Shown piece after piece: positions 51,095-61,900 of a stretch of DNA of 64,000 bases. The notes beneath the pieces were generated by a model. The model ran no database searches, was not told the DNA's origin, and saw only the letters and a list, made by a program, of their open reading frames with translations. The DNA comes from Ruminococcus flavefaciens AE3010 (GTDB lineage Bacteria > Bacillota > Clostridia > Oscillospirales > Ruminococcaceae). Position numbers and translations under genes: made by a program. Position 1 is the stretch's first letter. Every line of letters begins with the position of its first letter. Location of the stretch: assembly GCF_000526795.1 (NCBI RefSeq), contig NZ_JAGT01000001.1:1449001-1513000 (forward strand). The letters are read 5' to 3'.

Positions 51095-53230
51095 TCACTT
51101 TTCTCCGAGCTGAGTTGCAGCACCGATGAATAACGGTACATTGTTCTTATCAACTATCATGTACACAAATGGTCTGTTCAGATAAATGAAAACTTCTTTT
51201 TTCAGATCAGGCATACCTCCGCCGCCATACAATCCCACAGATGTTACGGCTGCTGCCTTTGTGCCCTTTTCGTTCAGCTCTATCTTTGTTTTGTGGAGCA
51301 CTTTGTCTATCCACAGTGCCTGAGCACCGTCAACGGAAAGGTCGTTTATCTTTGAGAAATCAGCCGTTCCGCCAAAGGCTGTGGGCATGCCCATTTCTTT
51401 GAGTATATCGTTGAGAGACTTCTCGTAGTCATACTCAAACTTGGGTATCATTGTATAAAGGTCCACGGACTCAGGATCCTCACATTCCTTCAGCCCATCA
51501 AAGAGCTTCTCTGCGTCAAGTTTATTTACATATTCAACTATATCATTATCACGCGGAAGTATTCCCACAAAGCTGTAATTACCGCCTGCATAAGGCTTCT
51601 TGAAAGCATCGGCATCGCCGAGGTCGAAGTATTCGTACTCCTTGCTGACAAGAGACTTTATGGTACGCTTTTCCCCATTGATATCCGTAAAAATATCATT
51701 GTTTGCATGAGTGTATGGCTGCTGCCAGTCTGCCTCGAAATAGAGAGTATTCAGAAGCATCATGAGCATTTCCTTTTCCTCGGTGGGTTCAAGGTCTCCG
51801 TTTCTGAGTATAGACGGTATCATGCCGTTGGTGTTTCTGCTTACCCAGTCATTTATGTCTGTGACTGTATTATCGTCGAAGGGCGCCTTGTACAGCTCTG
51901 CACCGTAGTATTTCTTGTTCTGCTCAAGGAAGTCTTCATATACCTTGAATGAGGGCTTGTCCTTGAACCATATGGAATCGGCGATATACACCTTTTCTTT
52001 TTCATTATTGGGGAGCTTGCTGAGGTAATAAGCCATATACTCGTTTATCTGACCGAGAGTAAGGCCGTTTCCGAGCACCTTCTCCATTTCACTGCGTGTT
52101 TTGCCGTCAGCTCCGTTAGCAGTCATTGCAAGAGCTGCCGAGACGGACATAGGTGAGATGAGCAGGTTCTCCTCGCCTGCCTTGGCGGGAGCAAAGCTCT
52201 TTTTCAGCAGCTCGATACCGAGATTCATTTCTGCGGCTGCAAATTCTTCATCAACAGTTTTTCCTTCCGATGCCTGTACGTTTACCTTGTCATCAAGGCG
52301 GACTGTGCTCATTGAAGACGGTATATCGATAGTTGCAGAACTCAGATTGAGCAGCTTTTTCTGTATTGCCTGTGCATCGCCGACTGTGAGTCCGTCACCG
52401 TTCATATCTCCGTTTGATTCGCCCTGTTTTGTCAGATGATTATCTGCTGTACCGTCCAAGCCGTACTTATTGGGATTTGCAAGAGCCTGCATTATAAGAA
52501 CTGCGTCCGCCATATCGACATCACCGTCGCAGTTTGCATCGCCCTTAACTACAGCGGGAACATCTCCTGTTATAATTGCATTTTTGCTTTCAAGCTCAAT
52601 GATCTCATAGCATGGGCTGAGCTGGACATAGTTCAGTGCGGCAGCTATGAGCATATTGCTTTTGTCAGGACCTTGTGCATTAGCAGGATACAGACCGAAG
52701 CTCAGATATCTTCTGTATATCTTGCCGCCCTCAGCGTTTTCTTCTGTCCGTATCTTCCAGCCGTGGCCGTCCAAAAGCCATACTTCGCTGTTTGGCACAC
52801 CGACTGAGTTGGCAATGTAATATATCTGCTCTGTGATACAGCCGTCATCTTTTGTCAATTCTTCAATATCGGCGGATTCGTTGACTATAGTTTCTCCGTC
52901 TGAGTTCACAAATGTCGCTTCGGGCCTGAGCACTATCATAATAGAACATTCTTCAAGAGCCTCTGCAACCTTTTCTTTAGTCCATACGGAGTATTTCTTT
53001 TCATCTGTCATACCCTTTGCGGCAAAAAGTGCAGATATCTCATCTTCTGACATTTTCTTCATGTCATCAAAAGTGTATTCGCTGCCCGTATCTTCTGTAA
53101 CAGCGTCCAGAGTTACAGTGTATCCGTCCTCGCTGTCAGCATTGTCTGCGTTTGCCAAGACCAACGAAGACGATGAGGCTGTCATTAATGCTGCTATCAT
53201 TGCGGCAATAATTCGTTTGTTTTTTTTCAT
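51095..53230 (-). CDS. secreted dockerin-serpin protease inhibitor (3)
   Basis: ATG 53230 (MKKNKRII) is better placed after GGAAGGATG than the ATG three codons earlier. The 711-residue protein has a signal peptide (about 1-27), an N-terminal region of unknown fold (about 30-222), a dockerin (about 226-300; GDANCDGDVDMAD and GDMNGDGLTVGD) and a serpin (about 310-711). The hinge is EKGTKAAAVTSV; P1-P1' falls at Gly-Gly in GLYGGGGMP. The dockerin is closer to that of the repeat protein (both MQALANPNKYG) than to those of serpins 1 and 2. It lies 23 bases after an anti-sigma gene and probably belongs to that operon. Confidence 0.93.
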   Translation of the reverse strand: MKKNKRIIAAMIAALMTASSSSLVLANADNADSEDGYTVTLDAVTEDTGSEYTFDDMKKMSEDEISALFAAKGMTDEKKYSVWTKEKVAEALEECSIMIVLRPEATFVNSDGETIVNESADIEELTKDDGCITEQIYYIANSVGVPNSEVWLLDGHGWKIRTEENAEGGKIYRRYLSFGLYPANAQGPDKSNMLIAAALNYVQLSPCYEIIELESKNAIITGDVPAVVKGDANCDGDVDMADAVLIMQALANPNKYGLDGTADNHLTKQGESNGDMNGDGLTVGDAQAIQKKLLNLSSATIDIPSSMSTVRLDDKVNVQASEGKTVDEEFAAAEMNLGIELLKKSFAPAKAGEENLLISPMSVSAALAMTANGADGKTRSEMEKVLGNGLTLGQINEYMAYYLSKLPNNEKEKVYIADSIWFKDKPSFKVYEDFLEQNKKYYGAELYKAPFDDNTVTDINDWVSRNTNGMIPSILRNGDLEPTEEKEMLMMLLNTLYFEADWQQPYTHANNDIFTDINGEKRTIKSLVSKEYEYFDLGDADAFKKPYAGGNYSFVGILPRDNDIVEYVNKLDAEKLFDGLKECEDPESVDLYTMIPKFEYDYEKSLNDILKEMGMPTAFGGTADFSKINDLSVDGAQALWIDKVLHKTKIELNEKGTKAAAVTSVGLYGGGGMPDLKKEVFIYLNRPFVYMIVDKNNVPLFIGAATQLGEK

Positions 53231-53253
53231 AAAAATCATCCTTCCATTAATTA

Positions 53254-54222
53254 TTATGCCTGTGGTACAGTTTGAGTTATTTTATACAGATCTGCATTTG
53301 GCTTGTAATATAAGTAATACCCCTCATTCCCCTCAAATTTTACAGCAACAGCACTTGCATCGGCAATGCCGTTTACGCTGTATACATCTGCTGAGCATTG
53401 CATTTGCTGCCCCCCTATCATCTGACCGCTGAGCATATCCGCACTGTCTATCCGCTCTCCCGCATATTCGGGAGATATCATGTACAGGTTGACATAGACG
53501 CTGTCATATCCATAGATATAGGCATAGCAGTACTTTTCGTTTATGGGAAGCTGCAGCCACTGCTCCTCGCCGCTGTCTTCGCCGCCTCCCTCGCCGCCTC
53601 CGGCGTTTCCTCCGCCGCCAAATCCTCCGAAGCCGCCGTAGTTCCAGTCACCGTCTCCGTTACCGTTCCAATGCCAGCCTCCTGTGTTGATCGGCTCCTC
53701 TGTCGTCACCTGCGTTGTGACATCAGCAGTGACTGTCTCCGCGGTCATGGTCGCGGTAACACAGGTAGTTGACGCCGCTGTGGTATGCACAGCGGATGTG
53801 GCTGCCGCAGTCAGAACATTGGTAGTTTTTGCATAGCTCTGCTCAACTTGTACTGTCGCTTTTGCGGCAGTGACAGATGCGGCAGATACAGTTGTTTCAG
53901 CGGTCGTTTTAGCAGTTGTTTCAGCAGTTGTTTGGGTAATTGTTTGAGCAGTCGATATCTGTGTTGTGACTGCTTCTTCTGTGCCGTGGGGAACTGTTGT
54001 GACAACTGAGACAGAACCGCCTGTTATAACGCTTTCGTCAGTTATCAGGTCGATAGGCTTTCTGTTATTCTTCAAAGCTGCAAAGCATATCACCACAGCA
54101 CTGCAAATACCCGCAGCGGCAGGTATAATGCGCATTGCCAGCGCTTTCCTGCGCTTTATCTTTTTTTCATGTTCGTTTCGGACTTCAAGTATGTATTGAG
54201 CTGTTTCTTCATATGTTTTCAT
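53254..54222 (-). CDS. anti-sigma-factor candidate with Thr-rich stalk
   Basis: ATG 54222 overlaps the sigma gene by 14 bases. The 322-residue protein has a cytoplasmic N-terminus (1-30; TAQYILEVRNEHEKKIKRRK), a membrane segment (about 32-50), a long Thr/Ala/Val-rich stalk (about 70-185), a Gly/Trp/Asn-rich stretch and a C-terminal outer domain (about 225-322). Order after an ECF gene and the single membrane pass suggest an anti-sigma factor that senses something outside. No zinc-finger or known anti-sigma motif is seen, so this is by context. Confidence 0.75.
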   Translation of the reverse strand: MKTYEETAQYILEVRNEHEKKIKRRKALAMRIIPAAAGICSAVVICFAALKNNRKPIDLITDESVITGGSVSVVTTVPHGTEEAVTTQISTAQTITQTTAETTAKTTAETTVSAASVTAAKATVQVEQSYAKTTNVLTAAATSAVHTTAASTTCVTATMTAETVTADVTTQVTTEEPINTGGWHWNGNGDGDWNYGGFGGFGGGGNAGGGEGGGEDSGEEQWLQLPINEKYCYAYIYGYDSVYVNLYMISPEYAGERIDSADMLSGQMIGGQQMQCSADVYSVNGIADASAVAVKFEGNEGYYLYYKPNADLYKITQTVPQA

Positions 54223-54763
54223 AATTGAAGCCCTCCTTTTCAAGTTCTGTTTTGAGTGCTTTCCTTGCATTATACAGGAGATTCTTTATCTGCTTGACCG
54301 ATCTGCCCGTTATTTTTGCGGTCTCCTCGTTGCTGAAGTCCTCGAAATAGGTCAGATACAGCACCTGCTGATAGTCTTCTTTAAGCCTGCATATCGCATG
54401 ACGAAGATTTATCCTTTGCTCTGTCACAAGGTAACTTCGTTCAAGATCGGCCTCATCTGCAATTTCAATGCATTCGTTCAGTGATACGTTTTTGCGTCTC
54501 AGCAAACGTCGTTTATGATCAACGGCAATATTTCTGCCGATAGTATAAAGCCATGTCTTGAAAGAGCTTTTGCCGTTGAATTTCGGCTTCTTAATGGCAA
54601 GCTTTATAAATGCGTCCTGCATACAGTCCTCCGCAGAACCGATATCATCGGTATAGCTGCGGAGGTAAAGCATAAGACCGTCTCGGAATTCGCGGACGAT
54701 CTCGACCATACCACTGTCATCACCTGCAAGGAAACGGCGGTAGCTACTTTCACCGTTATCCAT
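54209..54763 (-). CDS. ECF-type RNA polymerase sigma factor (2)
   Basis: The 184-residue protein has region 2 (about 20-95; DIGSAEDCMQDAFIKLAIKK, SFKTWLYTIGRNIAVDHKRR) and region 4 (about 125-180; EDYQQVLYLTYFEDFSNEET, RSVKQIKNLLYNARKAL). It belongs to the SigW/RpoE-like group by layout. Its gene leads an operon with the anti-sigma candidate and, 23 bases on, serpin 3, so protease-inhibitor production may be induced by an envelope or outside signal. Confidence 0.94.
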   Translation of the reverse strand: MDNGESSYRRFLAGDDSGMVEIVREFRDGLMLYLRSYTDDIGSAEDCMQDAFIKLAIKKPKFNGKSSFKTWLYTIGRNIAVDHKRRLLRRKNVSLNECIEIADEADLERSYLVTEQRINLRHAICRLKEDYQQVLYLTYFEDFSNEETAKITGRSVKQIKNLLYNARKALKTELEKEGFNYENI

Positions 54764-54888
54764 CGTTCTGGCTCCTTTCGTGTCAGATCACGTGCTCTTA
54801 CATATTAGACGTTATGAGAGTGTGAAAAGACTAAGTGTTTTTCAAGTTAAAATAAAAAATATATAACGTATTGGTTTTCTCTTAATTA

Positions 54889-54917
54889 TAATCTATCATT
54901 TATTCTGTTTATTGTCA
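54889..54917 (-). promoter_or_regulatory. possible sigma-A promoter of the second ECF operon
   Basis: Minus-strand TTGACA (54917-54912), 17 bases, then TAGATT (54894-54889); TATAAT follows five bases later. Leader of about 120 bases. An ECF-dependent promoter could also lie in the leader, but I could not define one. Confidence 0.5.
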
Positions 54918-54941
54918 ATGGATACATTAAAATTGAAAATG

Positions 54942-55169
54942 AGAATTGCTCAGCGCTGCTTCCGTATCGTCTCTAACAGTGCAAGGGCAGCACTTGAAGT
55001 TCGTCCTGACAGTTCAGACGGCAGGCTCATAGGTAAGCTTGATGTCAGCGAAACAGGCGGCTGGCAGACATGGAAAACTCAGAACTGCAAAACAGATGAG
55101 ACTACGGGAAAGCATGACGTTTACTTTGTATTTATAAGGAGGATCTTATACTTAAATACTGAAAGCTGA
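54942..55169 (+). pseudogene. fragment of a CBM6-type carbohydrate-binding module
   Basis: The frame reads RIVSNSARAALEVRPDSSDG, then LIGKLDVSETGGWQTWKTQN and TGKHDVYFVF. This is the C-terminal half of a family 6 carbohydrate-binding module (…LEVRLDS…GTGGWQ.W…G.HDLYLVF…). No signal peptide, N-terminal half or catalytic module is present, and the 3' end runs out in unrelated residues. It is a leftover of a deleted glycoside hydrolase or arabinofuranosidase-like gene. Confidence 0.7.
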
Positions 55170-55242
55170 ATATTTTTTTCTGTTACCAAGGATTCAGAAT
55201 AAAAACATCTTGAGAGCACCGTAAATCCATTATATATGCAAA

Positions 55243-55281
55243 AAACTGCGAATAGAAGCAATTTCTATCCGCAGCCTTTTG
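55243..55281 (-). terminator. terminator of the adhesin operon
   Basis: CTGCGGATAGAA and TTCTATTCGCAG pair with one G-T around a four-base loop, followed by TTTTTTG on the minus strand. Confidence 0.9.
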
Positions 55282-55282
55282 T

Positions 55283-55930
55283 TTACCAGCGCCTGTCCTT
55301 TTTTGCATTTCCTTCGGTCTGCACTGCATCTGCAAGGACCTCTATATGCAAAGTATATTCTGTTGTACTTTCATAGACAGACTTAGGTATCTGAACTTCT
55401 GACAGCAGCTTTTCAGATACGTCACCTGATTTGATCTCACCTTTGTAGTAGAAACATTCATCTGATGATTTATATTCCCAGCTGTCACTCCAGACAGGCT
55501 CTGTAGATAGCTTTAATGTCAGAAGCGTAGTACCGGATGAATTTTTGAATTTAAGTTCATTGTTTTCCAGTTCTGTTTTGCTGTAATCAGAAAAATCCTC
55601 TGCACCACCGCATATGTTGCCGGCTGAATCATACCACATCGGTACAAATCTTACACGCAGGTACTCATCGTTATTGTCACGGACATCGTAGATCTGAACA
55701 GGTTTATCAACTTTATAGATATCACCATCGGCTGTCCAGGTATAATCTTCATTTATCAGATCGTCGTCGCTTTTGTCGCCTTCCTTGACCTGAATATCTG
55801 CTTTTGCAGCTCTGAATTCATTTTTCCGTTCATCACTTTTATACAGTATTGCATATGCGATAAGAGGAGCGATCAACATAACTGATATGATACTGCTTAT
55901 TATAACAACATATTTTTTCTTTTTTTTCAT
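55283..55930 (-). CDS. small exported beta-rich protein of the adhesin operon
   Basis: The 215-residue protein has a Lys-rich N-terminus and a membrane/signal segment (about 7-29, VVIISSIISVMLIAPLIAYA), then a single beta-rich domain (FRAAKADIQVKEG, YDVRDNNDEYLRVRFVPMW). The start of the mature part resembles SipW-dependent/TasA-like or minor pilus subunits found beside large Firmicute adhesins; this is a weak resemblance. It begins 18 bases after the giant adhesin gene and should be co-expressed, perhaps as a co-factor of fibre assembly. Confidence 0.75.
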   Translation of the reverse strand: MKKKKKYVVIISSIISVMLIAPLIAYAILYKSDERKNEFRAAKADIQVKEGDKSDDDLINEDYTWTADGDIYKVDKPVQIYDVRDNNDEYLRVRFVPMWYDSAGNICGGAEDFSDYSKTELENNELKFKNSSGTTLLTLKLSTEPVWSDSWEYKSSDECFYYKGEIKSGDVSEKLLSEVQIPKSVYESTTEYTLHIEVLADAVQTEGNAKKDRRW

Positions 55931-55948
55931 TAAACGCTCCTCCTTTCT

Positions 55949-58900
55949 TTAACGTGAAATAGTGTTGTCAGCATATGCCTGTGAACTGAGATATGCGTAT
56001 TCAGTTTCGCTGTTTGTAAAGCTGGCTGTCGGACGCCAAACAATTTTGCTGTCCAGTGTTTTTGAAGCTGTATCGAACTCGCCTGCTCTGACATTTTTTA
56101 CATTTATGTATACACAACTCTTATCAGCGGCAGGCAAAGCCATACTTCCTGTTGTCGTACTGTCACGGAAACCGTTGGTTATGACCGTCTCTTCGTGAGT
56201 GCCGTCGCCATAACCTTTATAACGGTTTGAACCATACCAGAGATCATAATCTGTTGATGACCATTTATCAACTTCGGAAATACGGTATATTCCCTCTTTC
56301 ATAACACGTACCGTTTTTCTGCCGTTCCATATTGCTGCCGGATAATCATAGTTATCGGCTTTCCCTTCTGCGGTATACTGTTTTTCAACATAGCTGTCAG
56401 CAGTGCGGAATTTAGAGTTTGTAAGAGAAACGGTATCATCCTCATGGAAGAAGCTATAATTATAATTCGCTCCGTCTAATGTAATGTTATCATCAGCTGT
56501 ATATACCATTTCCTTGTTGCAGTTGAGTGTCACATAGAACGTTCCCCTGATATTCGGGTCGGTGAAAGCCGTCTCATTTTCATCGAAACGATCTACTCTG
56601 AATACAAATTTCTGCTTTTTATCACTGTCATGGATGTTTTTATCCACGAAAATGATCTTTTCGATGTCGAAATAGTAATCGCTTTGCGCTTTTTCATTTG
56701 GAATTATGATCTTACAGGTTCTTGAATTATCATCATCGGTTTTTATCAGCTTGATACCGCTGTTAAGTGTGACCGTTGTGACCGAACCTTCAACAACTAC
56801 ATGAGCGGTCGGATCGTCCTGTCCGTTGCCGATGTCAACATCATTTTCTGTCACGTTGATCCTGATATAGCGATCTAATAATTTGTATCCGCTCTTGGCA
56901 GAGACTTCCTTCAAGAAATAGACACCTTCTTCAAGTGCCTGAGAGATATTGGCGATATGTCCATTCTCATCTGTCATCAAGTTACCGTAAGTTTCAACCG
57001 GTTTCACGATTGAGCCGGGAGTCCAGCCGTCAATACCTTTGACACCGTGGTACAGCGCAAATGTCACACCTTGAATGGGTTTGGGATTGCCCTCGCCGTC
57101 AACTTCCTTGCTGTCGACCTTGATCGCCTGCAATATAAACGGTTTGTTGTAGACGTCAATATAAGCAACAAGTTTGTCGCCTTCTGACATCGGAAAGTGA
57201 TAATTTCTCCACGCATCATTCACAGTTTCATACGCAGGACTTTCGCTGTCCGTTATTCTGTAAACATTGACTTCTTTATTTGGTGATTCACGAACTTTAA
57301 ACACAACAGGTTCCTGCAAACCGATATAAGATTTTGGTGCCGTTGTCTGTATCAGGGTATAATAATCGTCCTGTACATAATTATACATAACGGTGATTCT
57401 GCCTCTTTCGTTTGAGACATAGGTACCGATAAGTTCATCCCCGTGATACAATTCAAAGACACCGCCTTGAAGGGCGATTCCCGGATTACCGCCAATATGA
57501 TTTGACGGCACATCTCTTGTACCCATTCTATACAGATCAATCTCTACGCCACCCTGACGGGTATTGCTGATCGTATCTTCACGGGTTGTAAAGGTTACAG
57601 GCGTTGCGGTGATTTGTTCGATCATCTGAACCTGACTTTCGCTGAACGTCTCTTCCGCGGAGCCGCTGCTGCTGATCTGCGTCATATATCCGTCTTTATC
57701 AATAAGATAACCGTTTCCGGCTATCGTCACCGCAAAGACCTTGAAATTTTGCAGATATTGTTCTGCAGTTGTTCCTTCGGGAAGATCTGTCGGGAGATTC
57801 ACAGTATAGCTTACTTTTGAAACCGGCGAAATGAGCCTCTTGATCTCAGTTTCAGTGTATCGGTTCCATGTTCCGTTCGTATTATGATAAAGTGCAACGA
57901 AAACACCGTTTTCCTCCGAGGAAGCCCAATTGTAAGTCGCTGTGATCTTAGCCTTTCCATTGATATCAGGTGATGAATAGGTTGTCTCCTGCACTTCACC
58001 TATATTGATGTCATCCTCATTTACCGTTACGGTGCCGTTCTGATCCACTGTAAATTTATAGCCGGACAGATCCAGCTTGTAGATCTTATATTGATCTATT
58101 GCAGTATCGTCAGACTGTAAGTAATACTTGATCTCATCTGACTGCAATTTTCTGACCGGACGCTCCGAGGCTGCTGCAAGATGATACTGATTATCTGCAT
58201 CCTTGCTGTAAAGCCCTGTGATATCGTCGGCGTTTGCTGTCCCTTTGAGAACAGTCATCGCATTTGTTTGACTGCCTATGTTGTACTCTGTTTCATATGT
58301 ATACTTCGGAAGTGCCAGAACAAAATAAGGATTTTTATCGCCGGTCACGCTGTTGCCTCCAAGCGATATAATATCGTTTTCGCTGCTGTCTTTGCTGTAA
58401 AGCACCATCGTCCTTCCGTTTGAAGTTTTGATCGTATCATTCGTTATTTTCCAGCCGCTCAGCCAATCAGGAAGCGAAGTGACTTCAGAATCCAAAGCAA
58501 CATAGACGACCGAATTGGTTTTTACTTGTAATTCTGATGATCCGGCACTTGCGGTTGTGCGCAAATACTCTGCACCGGTATATTTTTCCGGGAAATCGTC
58601 GTCATCCACTCTGACATTCCTGTCATTGTAAGGGAACGAACTGCTGTCAAAAGCTTTCTGAATCGTCCAGTTGGCATTCCAGTTGTTCTTCGGATTGATA
58701 ATCCTTCCTTCGCTGTATTTTGGGACCGCCAGGACAACATAACTATGATAGCTGACTGTTGGTGTACTGTCACCGAGGTTGCTGCCAAGTGTGACCGTGT
58801 CGCCTTGACTGACAGTCTTTTTAAAAAGTGTCATTGTAACGGGAGGTGTTGTTGCAGTTGTAAAGGTGTCTGTCAGCGTCACCCAACCGTTCAACCAGCT

Positions 58901-61900
58901 TGGCTTCGGACCGCTCCGATCGTCCCATGCCACATAGATATCTGCATCTGAACCTGCTGTAAATGTGCAGAGATTACCGGTACAACTTTTGGAATCATCA
59001 GCTGTGCGCAGATATTCCGCTCCGAGCAGGTAGTTCGGAACATTACCTGCCTTGATTAAACGGTCGCCGTACAGATTGGACTGTGTGTCAAACTGTTTCT
59101 GAACAGACCAGTCGGAAGCATTGTCTGTATCCAGGAATTCGACATTCTGAAATACGGCAAATGTACTGTTTGCTTCAATGATTCTGTCGGCTGAGGGAAT
59201 GATCAGCTTCATTCCTCCATTCTCAATCGGTTCTACTTCTGTACCCGAACCGAGTGTTACAAATCCCTTTTCATCCACAGTGTAATTATCATTCGTCAGT
59301 AAGACTTCAAATATCGCAAAATCATTAAGAGATTTATCACCCAGTCGATTCATGAAAAAGCGTATTTCGGTGTTTGGTGAAGTAAGCCTTCTGACCGGAG
59401 AGGTAATATAACCTGAAGCAAGATCATAGCCTCCGCTTTCATTTTTAACATACAGCGCCATGAAAATGTTATCGTGGCCGGCTACAAAGTCCTTGTCACT
59501 CCATTCCTTGACTGCTTGCAGCTCGTAGCCTCTCTGATTGATGACGCGGAGCATCGGAGATTTGTCCTTTTCGATTCTTCCCTTGTTTTCCACACCTGAC
59601 TCCAGCAGATTATACGTACCGGCTTCACGCTCATAAATCACGCGCTCATAACCAAGCGGACGTTCTGTTGTGGTATCTCTTTCCTCAACCATAAAGGTCA
59701 GTCCAACAGGCAGATTAGGAACTTCCACCGTATACCATGCCGGAATCTTGGAGATCGAACCGTTCATGGAACATTCAAATGTCATCTTCCTCAGGAATGC
59801 ATCTTTTTCTTCTTTTGATGAGAACGATTCCAGAAGTGTGTCAAGTTCGTCCAGTTTGATATAATTTCCATTATAGACATACCTATCAAACTTCTGCTCG
59901 AGACTGTTCCACGTACAATAATAGTTTTCCGGATCCAGCACGCGATAATTCACCATATACGCAAGCGGCAGTTCATCCGATACACCGTTGGAAAGATACA
60001 AACGGAACGTAAAGGTTGTGGGATCCTGTTCTGCCGTCATTTTGTGCTTATTCTTGTAATCACTGGAAAGGTTTGCGGCATACGTATAATCATTGTCGTA
60101 AAGCTCTTTGGTAAACCTCAGTCTGCGCAAACCACTCGGATCAACACGGTTATTATATGTTGCAAAGCCCTGTGTTTGTACGGTCATCCAGCCGCTGTCA
60201 TAATCATATCTGTCTCCGTTTTGACGCACGCTTGGCTGATTAGCATTGGAGCCTCCGACGTTGGTAGCGTCCAATACGACACCATTGATCGTTGCTTGGT
60301 CATAGATATCCTTATCCATACCGCATTCAACGATTTTATATTGGTAGGTATTTGTCGGAAAATGAACGACTGCTTTGTTTTGCGGATTGACAAAAAATAC
60401 GGATTTATAAGGTGCTGCTGACATTGAACCGGGCGGTTTATAGGTCTGTAAACGTTCAACGGTTTTTGTCGAGTTTTCATAGGTGATGAAAACGGCAGCG
60501 TCCTGTGTGTCATCTGTTTCATCTCCGAGAATATGTTCTTCGCCATTTTCATTAAACCGGTAATAAATCTGGAACGGGTATTCAACCATTTCAAAATCGA
60601 GGTCATCTGTACCAGAAATCTCCTTGGTCAGCACAACGTCGCCCGGCTTGACATAGCTCAGGTTAAAGCGCATATGCAGATTAGAAGCACTGGCACCGCG
60701 TTCCATGTAAAAAATTCTCATGGTGTGTTTGGTGTAATCTTTGAATACTTTTTCATATTCATTCTTATTTGGATCCCAGTCAAAATGTTGGTCCAGAAAT
60801 GCATTGAGGTCCGTTACATACGCCTCCGAATCCAGCACACCCTGATACCGTGTACGGAAGTTATTAATGAACACATCACGCAGGTTTGTTTTAACGCCGT
60901 TTACAACAACATCACCCGTTGCAAAGTTTACACTTCCGGCAAGTGCAGAGTGCGTACCGCCGAGATCAATGACCAGCTCATTATTAACATAGAACCAGAA
61001 ATCATCGTCACCGGTGAACTCAAAAATAATATCATGCCCCCAGTTGTCTTTGCCGTCCGGTGTCTGTGTAAAGCTTGCTTCCAGCTCCATGCCGAAATAA
61101 TAGTCCGGAGATTCGATCAGATGCAGCTTTTCGAATTTTCGCGGGTCGTTGTCATCCAGCGAGTCCAGGGTTGCAGTGTATAGATTCTCATTATTCACGG
61201 TCGCGTAAGTATCCATATCGATATCATCATACGGAAAAAACTGACCGTGCTGCAATGAAGACTTTTTCGTCGCATCATGCGTGCCGATTTCCTTGGAAAC
61301 ATAGAAATCCGTTCCGGTTGTGTCACCCTGTTTCAGCGTGGCATAATTCTGACAGCTGTCATATTCAAAATAACCGCTCTGGTCCAGGATGCTTTGGATA
61401 AACAGATGGTTGACAGTCGTTGCATCTGCAAAAGCGGGGGCAATGGATTGATTATAGTTCTGGTTCGGAATGCCGGAAGCCTGCACATTGTGATAAGTTT
61501 CGATGTTAGAAAGGGGGTAGCCGTTCACAAGGTTTGTTGACAGTAATCCCTGTCTTGGCACACTGTCTTTTCCGCCGTTACTAATACCGCCGAGGTATTC
61601 CCATGTAAAACGGCTCCTCACTGAAGTTCCGTAGTTTCCGATCGTCGTGGACGAAAGGCCGTTTTCAGCCGCCGATGCATTCACATATGCCAGAGCCTGC
61701 TCCTTGCTGAGCTCATCAAAGTTGACCATTTTCATGGTGATGCCGTAGTCATTGTTATTGACCGTTGCAACCTCTGTCAGATCGTTCTTCATATCAACAA
61801 GTCGTGCAAAATAAAATGTACTCGCCAGATGGCGCGTGGTTGGTTCGGTTTGCTTACCATCAGCTGTTATGCCAAGACCGGAATAAGAATAGCTCACATC

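Noticed and set aside
54912..55169. Complete 85-residue gene
   Set aside because: No ribosome binding site before the ATG; the content is half of a CBM6 module.
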